Part shown: one piece after another, positions 55,785-64,000 of the stretch | How the letters are laid out: the number at the start of each line of letters is the position of its first letter | Position numbering within the stretch: the stretch's first letter is position 1 | Source: Zingiber officinale | Taxonomy: Eukaryota > Streptophyta > Magnoliopsida > Zingiberales > Zingiberaceae | Assembly (NCBI RefSeq): GCF_018446385.1 | Contig: NC_055989.1 | Span: 134,133,004 to 134,197,003, forward strand | Direction: 5' to 3' | Length of the DNA stretch: 64,000 bases | Program-made: the position numbers and the translations under genes | The notes under the pieces: model-generated | The model's input: only the letters and a program-made list of their open reading frames with translations | What the model was told of the DNA's origin: nothing | Databases searched by the model: none

Positions 55785-55844
55785 CTGAAGAATCTCTGGT
55801 ACGCGTGGTCCTCTTAATCGCCAAGGCACATCCTTTGCAAGAGC
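55785..55844 (-). pseudogene. Captured CDPK exon ('ALAKDVPWRLRGPRV')
   Basis: 60 bp on minus between acceptor 'GGTCAG|' and donor '|GTTGTAAG', encoding exactly 20 residues that begin ALAKDVPW and end PEILQ. This is the short exon linking two EF-hands in the CPK16/18/28-like group. The frame and splice sites are intact. Confidence 0.85.
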
Positions 55845-56411
55845 CTGACCATGACCAAAAAATCATTAACAGCAGAGTCAGAGATAGTACATTTTCCAAA
55901 TTGATTCTAATTTATGTAATGCGAATGGACCACTATATTGTGTAACACTTAGTAGACACTGGACAATGGAGAGAAGGTAGTCTGAAATGAAAAAAAAGTA
56001 AACAATGGAGAGAAGGCAGTACTAAATGAAAAAAGTAAGTACAAGAGTGGCAAATAAAATCAAGAAATATGTTAGACTTAGAGGAACTAAATGCTGCTCG
56101 AAGTCATGAGTCTCTCTCTCTCTCTCTATAAGGCAAAACCATGAAATACCTTTTAAGTAAAAAATTATAATTAAAACAAGAAACTAGTTACAATATCAAG
56201 TTCCAGTAGCAATGATCCACATGATTGATAAATATATTATTTTTTTTGCATACCAGGTTGTAAAAAATATGCATTATATATATATATATATATATAAAAG
56301 CAAAAAAAACCTCAAATCTTGTAAAATAATACTCATAGAGAATATCAGTGTCATGTTGATGCCTAAACCAAAGTTTCCAAAGCATGCAAGAAAAAGTTTA
56401 TCAAGTCTAAC

Positions 56412-56519
56412 CTGTTTCATTTCTTCAAAACTTATTAAACCACTTTTATCAACATCAATTACTTGAAACTGGTCCTTGAGATCAGCTAACTCTTCTTCAT
56501 CCAGAATACTAGCTATTGC
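56412..56519 (-). pseudogene. Captured CDPK exon (EF-hand, 'DVDKSGLISF')
   Basis: 108 bp on minus between acceptor 'TTATGCAG|' and donor '|GTTAGA'. It encodes 36 residues with 'ILDEEELADLKDQF' and the EF-hand loop 'DVDKSGLISFEE'. This is the first exon of the captured CDPK segment. The kinase domain is absent, so the segment cannot give an active kinase; it could only yield a partial calcium-binding peptide or antisense/small RNA. Confidence 0.87.
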
Positions 56520-56699
56520 CTGCATAAAATAAATTAGCGTCTCAGCTGAGAACTTGTTTATAAAAAATAAATAAACTCCTGAGAACAAATATCTACCCTT
56601 TAACAGATAAATCATGCTACCTCAGAGTATGCCATGTCTTCAAGAGCAAAGACACAATAAACAGTGATTGCAGAAATCTGCCAATTCCTAATCAAGCTT

Positions 56700-56816
56700 T
56701 GCTTAGCTTCCATGTACCATAGTTTCTTCAGTTTCATCACTAGTTTCTTTTGCCTCGTACCCAATCAAGGAAGCCTCTAGATCATCAATTTTTTCATGGT
56801 GCTCGTGCAAAGTCTC
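56700..56816 (-). pseudogene. Exon-like segment of unknown origin in the CACTA element
   Basis: On minus after acceptor 'CTTTTGCAG|': a frame of about 38 codons with 'HEHHEKIDDLEASLIGYEA' and an acidic end before a stop. I do not recognise it. It could be another exon of a second captured gene or of the same CDPK locus. Confidence 0.4.
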
Positions 56817-57099
56817 CTGCAAAAGAATGAACCATAAAATACAAAGATATATTGAGATGGATAAAGTGATCCTCTAATGATACATTCTCAGCAATAAAAT
56901 GGAATCAGAGATAAGCCAAAAGCACCAACTTCAATAAGATTGATCATCCCCTGATGAAATGAACTCAGTTTGCCATCCCTATTAGGTCATAAAGGTTCTT
57001 CACAGTTATCTGGTCGGATCAAAATCCCTCCAATATAAGTATGTCAAATAGAATGTGGTTCCGACAAGAAATTCTCAAGCTCCATCTTGGTCAGGTAAA

Positions 57100-57860
57100 T
57101 GAATCTAGACAACCATTATTTATACTCCTTGATTCTGCGATCTTGATGTGGCGATGCAGTTTTGACGCCCAGCACCGCCTCGTCTTCCTCGGAGGATGCT
57201 ACAATTGCAAGCTAAGGTGTGCGTAGTCAGATGCTGGATTGGCGCTGTCAAAGTGCTTGGCGCCGGAGCCACTGTCAGAGTGTTCGTCGATCGTCGAAGA
57301 GATGGGGAAGGCAACACCTTGACGGCGGGAGCGATAGAAGAGAGAGATCACATGGTGTCATTGAGGGCTTCGACGCCTCCTTTGAGCTCTTAAACGGAAA
57401 GAATCCGGACGAAAAATGGTAGCTTTTCCACTCCGAGCAATCGATCTCCTTCTCCTCCGTAAGATCAGGCTTTTCATTTCTTTGTAACCAAAACCAAATT
57501 ATTTGTCTGTTAAAAAAACATCAAATCGGAGAAAACACCGCTCAAGATTCTTCTTTCGTACTTCATCTGCAATGCTTTTGCCATCATCGTCGACCTTGTC
57601 GTTGGCGGTAGAATTAGGGCTCCAGAGTTGGGCGGAGCTCATCTAGTGTGTCTTATCCTTGCAATCTGCTTCAAGCTTCATCCCATTCCCACCCTCCTCT
57701 TCGCGATCGCTCTGAATGGATATGAATTCCTTGAAGTTGTGCCTGAGTCGCTTTCCTGAGCAGCGTTCAAGCTCCTTCCGGAGGAGGCGCGGTGCGGAGA
57801 AGGGTTTTGGCGAAGATGCGTTTTTCATGGACTTTTGGTGGAGATAGCTGTGGAGGCTAG
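57100..57860. other. GC-rich block in the CACTA element, possible captured 5' exon
   Basis: Much richer in G+C than its surroundings. The minus-strand frame 57643-57900 (85 codons) has a Ser/Arg/Lys-rich start, and several other frames overlap. No family recognised. Together with the CDPK exons it suggests capture from more than one gene. Confidence 0.35.
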
Positions 57861-58838
57861 GTTTTCGTGTAATTTTGAGGGAGGGGAATCGTTGTAACAT
57901 ATATTAAAAATATAATCACAGACAACGTTTCCTTGAAAAGCGTTGTCATTAACTCAACAAAAATACCCATAAACAACGGTTAAATGAAAAAGGGTTGTCT
58001 TTAATAAAAAATATAAATTATAGACAACGTTTTTAGTTAAAAATGTTGTAAATAAAAAAAAAGATAATATTTTTTAAAAAAAAATATTATTTTTTAAGTG
58101 TTGTTAAATCTCAATTTTCTTGTAGTGTTGTGGTGGTGGCCGAACCACATCTATTCATGGAATATTTGTGGTGGTCGAATCATGCTCGGAGAAGAAGGTG
58201 GCTTAGGTGGATTCTCATCTCGGTAGATCGTTACCCACACAACGTCCAGGATAAGAAAAGGAATACGGTAGAAGGTCAAGAGGTCATTAAAGTTTACAAA
58301 GGAAGGTATAATTAGTAATTAATTTCCGCATCATACTAGTTGTATTTCTTTTGTATGAATTCCAAACACAAGAGACATTAGATTCTAGATTTTCGGATTT
58401 GTTTCGAAGATGTGTTTCTTTTTGTTTTGTTTTTCGAATTTGTGATTCGATTGTTCCTTTTGGTTAACCTAGAGTTATTTAAGGAAATAAATATTAGCTT
58501 TCCTTAAAAGGCTTTGCCTAGGCGGTGGTGGTTGCTCTCATATCCAAGAAGGTCATGTGCCTCGCCATGCAGTCCTGGAAGCAAATTTTGGAAATTAATA
58601 TTTATGGAATTAATAACTTAGATAGATTTGAATCAATAGTGTTAAGTTCCGCTTACGATTCAAATATAAACCATTAAGAACAGATAAGTTAAATTTGGAA
58701 TCAATGATGTTAAGTTCCGTCTGCGATTCCTAATTAAACTTCTAAAGAACACAATAGGTTATTTAAGGAAATGTTCGACACTTGTAAAAAAAAAATTTGT
58801 ACAGTAAAACTGATACGTTTTTCTAGGACTAACCAACA

Positions 58839-60035
58839 CTTATGCATAATTTTTTGGTGGAGGTGGATGTCCAGGGTATAAAAGTGGAAACAGTGTCAAC
58901 CACACTATCAATGGGGCACATATTGATTTGAACATAAATTCGAAGCAATGTCAAAAAACTATGACATTTGCCATTAGATTGGGCACACTAAGGGGTCTTA
59001 CAAGGTTACGGGCACGAATGCAGCAAGCACACGAGACTCCTATAAGCCATTTGATAGGGTCACAATCAACTAGACAAAAGGCACGCTCATGAAGACGCCA
59101 ATGACACCATGCTAGTTAGACAGAGACAACAACAATAGCCACTGCTCAGGATTTGGTGCAGGAGCTCTACTGTCTTACAGGAGCCCACCATACTAGAGAT
59201 GTAGTAGCAAGTCCTCACCCAAACCCTCCCTGAGCAACAAATTGATGCCTAAGATGGACTACCCACTATGACGATAGCAAGCAGTTGCAGTAACCAACAA
59301 TCAACAGCTAGGGGCAGACTCAAAGCAGAACAAGATCTTGAAGATAGCGAGCATAGACATCAGGCCAGATTAGAGCGACTGGTTGCTCAATAGGTAACCG
59401 AGAACAGTTCTCATTTGACCAATCTGACGACATCAACCTTAGGGATGAGCTCGACAAGGAATATTGAAGAGACCTTTGTTGCAACGTCATCCTCAGCAGC
59501 TAGCAATGACCAAGGCACCTTAAATACGTTGCGGTTAGAAGATGAGGATGGACACAAGTCTCTAACAAGGAATGAGTATTGCTAGTTGTAATATAAAGGG
59601 CTTCCATAAGCTATTCTTACTAAGTGTATTCAATTAAGAGATTGGATGACTTTTATTAATTTTTTTAATGATAGATTTTTATGGAGTTGATAGATTTTTA
59701 TTAACTTTTATAGAGTTTCACATAGTTATGAAACGAATTCCATGAAGTTCTATATACTTTTTTATAAGATTTTTACAGACATTTGTAAACTTTATGGAAA
59801 CTATGTTCTCGACGCAGTCAATACTATTAACTTCGTTGATTCACACATGAATACTAGAATTTGATACCAACTGATATAGCGGACACTATCGACTCGGTTG
59901 ATTAAAAAAAAATCATTAAAAACATACCTTTGCAATTTAAGGATGAGAACCCTCGATTGTGTATTTTTTGTGAGAGAAAGGAACGTCTCGTCTTATGAGA
60001 GAAGAAAAGAGGGAGAGGTGTAGGGTTACAGGGGT
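58839..60035 (+). pseudogene. Unclassified stretch with a decayed coding relic
   Basis: 59300-59580 reads as a charged, helix-like frame ('RLKAEQDLEDSEHRHQARL', stop, 'LTTSTLGMSSTRNIEETF') of retroelement gag-linker style. 58840-59300 has the same flavour with more breaks. 59640-60035 is AT-rich without a gene. I cannot assign a family. Confidence 0.35.
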
Positions 60036-60834
60036 GTATTTGTTGGTGTAATCGACTTCCAAGGTTTTAATGTCAGACAAATATGTTTAAGTATGCTTAA
60101 GTATGGAGCTTGATTTAGGGAAGTCCTAGTTGTAGGCTAGGCAAGGGAAGTCCTAGTTGCAGGCTAAGCAAGGAAAATCTCGATAGATCGTGGAAGCCAG
60201 GTGGATAGGTCTAGAGGACCTGATCCTTGGGTAGCCGAATACTGAGGCAAGGAAAATCTCGGTATATCGTGGAAGCCAGGTGGATAGGTTTGGAGGACCT
60301 GCTCCCTGGGTATCCGAATACTAAGTCTTGGTGAGTGAAGCCAAGTGGTGAAAAACCTAGGGAGAGATAACCTTAGGTAACGAGAAGTTTTGGAGGAGTG
60401 AACTCCAAGCAAGGTTGATCGGATGATTTTCGGTCGATCGCGCACGGTCGACCGGACCAACGGATCTCGGTAATTCTATGTTTAGGTTTACTATTGTATT
60501 CTGTATTACTATTATTGTTGTTGGCTAATATAGTATTGCAGGAAAGACCTTAGTGAATCAGGCGATCAGACACTAAGTTGGCAAAGTCCAAACAGATCTG
60601 GAGGACCAATGTTTGGCAGGTAAGTTGAGATATGCAACTGGAGGAGCGACAGTGAGGTCGTGTTCCTGAAAGGAACAACCTAAGGTCACTGATCTAACTG
60701 AAGAAACCAGGAAGATTTCCAAGTTGAGATCAAGACAGTTCTACTGTCTTATACTATTCATGCATAATATATTATTACTGTGCTAACGTCTATTTTGTAG
60801 GTTTATTGTCTAACACTGTTTTGTACGTTTGGTT

Positions 60835-61245
60835 GGATCGGTCGACCGAACCGGAGAATCGGTCGACCGAACAAGGAGAAATCAAAGCAGTGTTCAAATC
60901 AGACCAGAATTCGGTTAGAACTTGATCGGTCAACTGAACAGTAAGATCGGTCGACCGAACCATGATGACTCAGCACAAGCCAGTTCGTCAGCATCGATCA
61001 GAAACAAAAGGAAATAGAGCTGATCGGTCGACCGAACCAATCAACCATTAATGCAACATTAAATGTGGATCTCAGTAAATTTCGACGAACAGGGAAGGAG
61101 CCTGTTCGGTTAATCGAAAAGAGGGATCGGTCGGCCGAACCCTTAATGACCAGTTAATGCCGAAAGATCGAATCAACGTCAGACTCCAGCCAGGAAGGAA
61201 GGGAGCTGGTTCGGTCAACCGAACAAAGGGATCGATCGACTGAAC
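60835..61245. repeat. TCGGTCGACCGA palindrome cluster in LTR D
   Basis: Nine or more copies or variants of 'atcggtcgaccgaac', several forming the perfect 12-bp palindrome TCGGTCGACCGA. They lie between the 'tgtgctaacgtct' phrase and the TATA box, the same place as the GC module of LTR C. Confidence 0.88.
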
Positions 61246-61257
61246 GATAATGACACT

Positions 61258-61265
61258 TATAAAAA
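61258..61265 (+). promoter_or_regulatory. TATA box of LTR D
   Basis: TATAAAAA, 13 bases after the palindrome cluster, positionally equivalent to 40435 in LTR C. Confidence 0.5.
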
Positions 61266-61695
61266 GTAGCTCAAGGTCTGAGGCTAAAAGATATATATAC
61301 TTTCTGATCATCTCAAAGCTCCCCTCTGCGCAAGCTGCTCGTGCTACAAGTCTTCTACAACTCTTCAAGCTACTCCGTCCGGAAGTACCGACCGAGCTTC
61401 AATTTCTACATTTGTCGGTATATCATTTATTAGCTTGCATTGTAATTAACTCAAGTAAGATAGTAGGCTGTTATTATCTTACTCATCTCTTGTACGCACT
61501 GCTTCTTTCCGAGGTTTTCGGAAAGAAGAGTTATAGTGAATTACCCATCGGTGCGGTCAAGGATCGCGACCCTTGGAGTAGGAGTTGACATAGACTTCGA
61601 ACCAAGTAACCGAACGAGTCCCTTTTACTTTCCGTTGCACAACTTTGTTTTTAAAGTAAAAGAAAAGTTTTAAAAGTGTGATATTCAACATTATT

Positions 61696-63420
61696 CAATT
61701 TTAAAAAAGCGTAGGTGGTCATGGTCTCGCGTGATATTTATCTTCAATCAAAACCTAAAATACCTAATTAAATTATTATTTTTTAATAAAATAATAAATA
61801 ATATACTGGTTCATAAAATTTTTTTTCAACTTCTTAACTTTTATCTTGTTTTGGCTAAAAACAAAAAGAGCATAATGTCTCACTTTATAATTTTAAAAAA
61901 AACTTTAATAATATAATTTTAAATCTAATAATATTATAATAATTTGAAATATTTTTATTTATAAATTTGATCTAAATTATCATGAAATGTTGATCAACCT
62001 TTTAATTTGGTCAAATTTTTAATAAAGTGTTGTGTTGATAAATTTGGTTAGTAATAAAATTAATAATATTATTATTAATTTGATTAGTAATAATATTATT
62101 AAAATATATAAAGAGAAATATATAAAATTTATTTATGAATTTTTAAAATTTAAAAATTTTATAGAATATGTTTAGGTCTAATTTCATTAGACTTTATAAA
62201 ATTATCTATTAATTAAGTTGAGAGGTAATTTAATTTATTAATATATATTTTATATTAGAACCTAATATCTCAAGTTTTCCTTCCCTATAAGCACAACACC
62301 CTCATCCAAATCAACTTCGATTTCAACTTCGACCTGCTCGCGAGTAGTCGATGGAAGCATCACTGACCGCCTTAAATAATTTTTCTATTTGTTTTCTTCC
62401 TTTTCGAAGCACCACAAGTTTCATCGAATGACACTCCTCATTCTTTCCCATCACGAGCAATCGAAGAAAAATCTCTACCGATAGCCTGCTACCGTGAGTC
62501 GTCACCGGAGAAAAGACTGTAAGCGGTTGTCGTTCTGTTTCAATCGTTGCGATTTGTTCTTTGCGATTATAACGTTGGAGAACGACGTTTCAAAGCAATC
62601 CACGTTATTTACTGAAACTTTGGAACAACGTGAGGCGTTCCCATACCGGAACTCCCGTTCCAGCCATTCCACTTCCGTTCCGACGAACCATGGCGAGAGC
62701 ACTCGACAAAATGCTTCAGAGGACTCTCAGCTTCACATGAAATGTATATTGAGAAGTTGACGGAGACCGTCGAGAGGTTGTAAAGGAGCGAGAAGATAAA
62801 GGTATTATTTGTAAAAAATTAAGATTTAAAATCTATAAAAAAATTTTAATGGTGAGGAGAAGATTTTTTATTTTATTTTTAAAATTGTACAAGTGTTTCG
62901 TAGAGCTCTTATTATTTATAATTTGTATCTAAGGAATTTAAAAAAAAATTCATAAATGTATTGGAACTTTGACTACCAAAATATCTTTATAGAGTTTTAC
63001 TTTTAAAATCCATAAAAATTATTTAAAGTCAACATTAAATATACCTCTTATTTTGTTGGAGACTAAATTGTTAAAAGGGGACATAAATCATTAAAGTAAA
63101 ATGCCTTCCGATTTGTTTATCTATATCGATCCCGGTCCTTTTAGTATGGTGCAATCGTTAAGATATGAATATTACCATATGAAATCAGTCGAAATTTGGT
63201 ATATCTGAATATGTCTTTCATTATATTTACTAATAATTAGTAATTATTTATTATTTACTTTTTTGGTATTGGCTTGATGACGAATTTGTATTGGCGATAT
63301 TGAGCCGGGTGAAAGTGCTCTAATTTCGGTTGATAAATACAAATGGAAACTGACCGCATCCTTTAGTAAATTGCCGTTTTAAATAAGAAAGAAATAATCA
63401 ATACGGGGACAGACCCCAGT
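61696..63420. other. AT-rich intergenic DNA
   Basis: Strongly AT-rich at 61740-62270. A GC-richer patch at 62280-62800 holds short frames on both strands (up to 88 codons) without recognisable content. AT-rich sequence follows to 63400. I see no gene that I can support here. Confidence 0.5.
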
Positions 63421-63436
63421 TTACACCTCCCGCCGA

Positions 63437-63445
63437 AAACCCTAA
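63437..63445 (+). promoter_or_regulatory. Telo-box in probable promoter/leader
   Basis: AAACCCTAA, a motif common near transcription starts of plant translation-related and organelle-related genes, followed by a CT-rich leader (63446-63490). It supports a real transcription start close by. Confidence 0.5.
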
Positions 63446-63492
63446 TCCTCTCTAGTTCCCTTCGTGACTCCCTCCTCCTTCTACGTTTCTTC

Positions 63493-63573
63493 ATGTACTC
63501 CAGTAGCAACAGCGGAAGTCATGCGCAAGCTCTGGCGTGGAACACCCGTACTATCTGTTGCCGGCTGCCTTGA
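63493..63573 (+). other. Possible upstream ORF overlapping the main start
   Basis: ATG at 63493 opens a 26-codon frame (MYSSSNSGSH...) ending TGA at 63571-63573. It overlaps the main ATG (63521) in another frame. If the transcript starts near the telo-box, this would lie first and could lower translation of the main frame, or the main start could differ. Confidence 0.35.
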
Positions 63574-64000
63574 GACCGCAGTCGCCAGACCGCTCCTACT
63601 CGCTCCAATGCAATCCCTCCGCCTCCCTCTTTCTAGCTCCGTCTCCACTCTCGTTCCTATCCGTCGTCCCTGCAGGAACGCATGTCCTGCTTTCCGATTT
63701 CCAGAAGATGCGCTCAGTCTCTTCGGACCGGCTCGAGCTTCTGCTTCGGCTTCCTTGTCCCGCGGCGGATGGTCGAGGAGTTTCAGGACGGTCGAAGCTA
63801 AGAGGACCCGGGAGAAAGGTGGGGACTTGGAGAGCACTTCCGAAGTGGAACAGGAGGAGAAGGATGGGGTTATGGACAGGGATAAAAGAAGTGGGGCAAC
63901 GCGGCAGACAACCATAAAACCGGTGGACAGGAGGGTACGGGAAGGAGCTTCATTGGATGCTCCCGCTCCCCTGTCACCTAGCTTAGAGTTGTTAGCGATT
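63521..64000 (+). CDS. Start of a probable host gene, 3' cut by the window; transit-peptide-like N-terminus
   Basis: ATG 63521 (MRKLWRGTPVLSVAG) opens 160 codons with no stop before the window end. The first about 110 residues are rich in Ser, Arg, Ala and Leu with few acids ('SLRLPLSSSVSTLVPIRRP', 'ARASASASLSRGGWS'), as in chloroplast or mitochondrial targeting peptides. Residues 110-160 become acidic and charged ('ESTSEVEQEEKDG') and end 'PLSPSLELLAI'. I do not recognise the protein. The GC content, telo-box, CT-rich leader and undamaged frame are unlike the surrounding transposons. The opposite-strand frame 63481-63915 is a shadow. An alternative is that the true start or an intron lies elsewhere. 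Confidence 0.6.
   Translation, partial: MRKLWRGTPVLSVAGCLETAVARPLLLAPMQSLRLPLSSSVSTLVPIRRPCRNACPAFRFPEDALSLFGPARASASASLSRGGWSRSFRTVEAKRTREKGGDLESTSEVEQEEKDGVMDRDKRSGATRQTTIKPVDRRVREGASLDAPAPLSPSLELLAI

Larger units (their letters stand above)
53951..58127. mobile_element. Non-autonomous CACTA (CMC/En-Spm) transposon carrying host gene exons
   Basis: Perfect 13-bp terminal inverted repeats CACTACAAGAAAA (53951-53963) and TTTTCTTGTAGTG (58115-58127). Subterminal repeats 'gacaacgctttaaaagcgtt' occur five or more times in 53975-54200 and, decayed, in 57915-58060. The flanking triplets are TGG and TTG, an imperfect 3-bp target duplication. There is no transposase. The interior holds CDPK exons on minus (54610-56519), one more exon-like segment (56700-56816) and a GC-rich block (57100-57860). 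This is a Pack-CACTA type gene-capture element. Confidence 0.88.
35159..58838 (+). mobile_element. Copia family A element, plus strand, with nested insertions
   Basis: The 5' LTR lacks about its first 1.5 kb (remaining 35159-36214). PBS is at 36217-36228, the leader with hairpin repeats at 36229-37880, and decayed pol at 37880-39716 resuming at 50905-52062. The polypurine tract is at 52064-52074 and the 3' LTR at 52075-58838, interrupted by the CACTA element. Element C is inserted in pol with TSD AAGAG. Parts compared with the minus copy (17822-27652) are closely similar, including several lesions in pol. Confidence 0.88.
52075..58838 (+). repeat. 3' LTR of plus-strand family A, split by a CACTA element
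   Basis: Starts TGTTAGGATGTATACTAAA and ends CTAACCAACA. Without the CACTA insertion it is about 2.58 kb, the family length. The portion after the insertion (58128-58838) matches 35513-36214 of the 5' LTR almost word for word. Confidence 0.88.
60041..61690 (+). repeat. Solo LTR D (SIRE-like Copia)
   Basis: TGTTGGTGTAATCG ... TATTCAACA, 1,650 bp, flanked by GTATT (60036-60040) and TTATT (61691-61695), a target duplication with one mismatch. It contains 'gggaagtcctagttgcaggc' repeats (60119-60170) and duplicated 'ggaaaatctcgatagatcgt' blocks (60170-60320). A palindromic module (TCGGTCGACCGA words) lies at 60835-61245, and TATAAAAA at 61258-61265. The right part ('gtgcggtcaaggatcgcgac') matches the equivalent part of LTR C. 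No PBS follows. Confidence 0.78.

Noticed and set aside
56272..56297. TA microsatellite (and a CT run near 56107-56130)
   Set aside because: Ordinary short simple repeats within an intron-like region of the CACTA element; no sign of function.
59850..59875. Possible degenerate minus-strand PBS ('gataccaactgatatagcg')
   Set aside because: Only the first eight bases of a Met-tRNA site match, and no LTR end or internal domain is beside it.
62280..62800. Possible gene in the GC-richer patch
   Set aside because: Frames under 90 codons on both strands with no recognisable content, no consistent splice model, and no promoter signal beyond a weak 'ctataag'.
63481..63915. 144-codon minus-strand ORF at the right edge
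   Set aside because: Lies opposite the plus-strand frame that has a telo-box, CT-rich leader and transit-peptide composition; probably a shadow.

Overview
This is plant nuclear DNA, almost certainly from a large, repeat-rich monocot genome. The inventory of retroelement families reminded me of Zingiberaceae, but that species-level guess is weak. Roughly 58 of the 64 kb is nested transposable elements. I see no rRNA, tRNA, CRISPR or bacterial feature. Apart from a partial gene at the right edge, every coding region belongs to a transposon or was carried by one.

Left nest (1-28.6 kb). Position 1-1005 is a chromovirus-like LTR fragment. A decayed Tat-type Ty3/Gypsy relic follows, with gag on + at 1030-1472 and 13404-13942. 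A younger Tat element (element 1, 1473-13403, minus strand, TSD ATCAC) is inserted in that gag. Element 1 carries gag, protease, RT, a dual RNase H and integrase on minus, with a few frameshifts and a stop. On plus it carries an intron-containing antisense gene with its own TATA box, and a 2.7-kb dimeric tandem array. Next is a SIRE-like Copia LTR (B, 13943-15634 and 27961-28085). It is interrupted by a solo LTR of Copia family A, which in turn is interrupted by a full-length family A element in the opposite orientation (17822-27652, TSD CCCAT). A third, decayed antisense gene lies at 28086-28639.

Middle (28.6-35.2 kb). An unclassified LTR-like stretch is followed by element 2, a truncated Tat relative consisting of the 3' LTR, polypurine tract, antisense gene and a 65-bp tandem array.

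Right nest (35.2-58.8 kb). A plus-strand family A Copia element (5' LTR truncated) is split by two insertions. The first is element C (39722-50899, TSD AAGAG), a Copia-type element with gag but no pol. In place of pol it has an AT-rich minisatellite and a spliced extra gene with a private promoter, and it contains a further solo LTR. The second is a CACTA transposon (53951-58127) in the 3' LTR, carrying exons of a calcium-dependent protein kinase gene.

Right edge (58.8-64 kb). A coding relic, a SIRE-like solo LTR (D, 60041-61690), AT-rich intergenic DNA, then the start of a probable host gene. That gene has a telo-box, a CT-rich leader and a frame open from 63521 to the window end with a transit-peptide-like N-terminus.

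The most interesting signals are: (1) the gag-only element C with a spliced second gene whose promoter resembles the element's own LTR promoter; (2) different palindromic modules at one position in otherwise homologous SIRE-like LTRs; (3) the conserved antisense gene of the Tat elements; and (4) the CDPK-carrying CACTA element.
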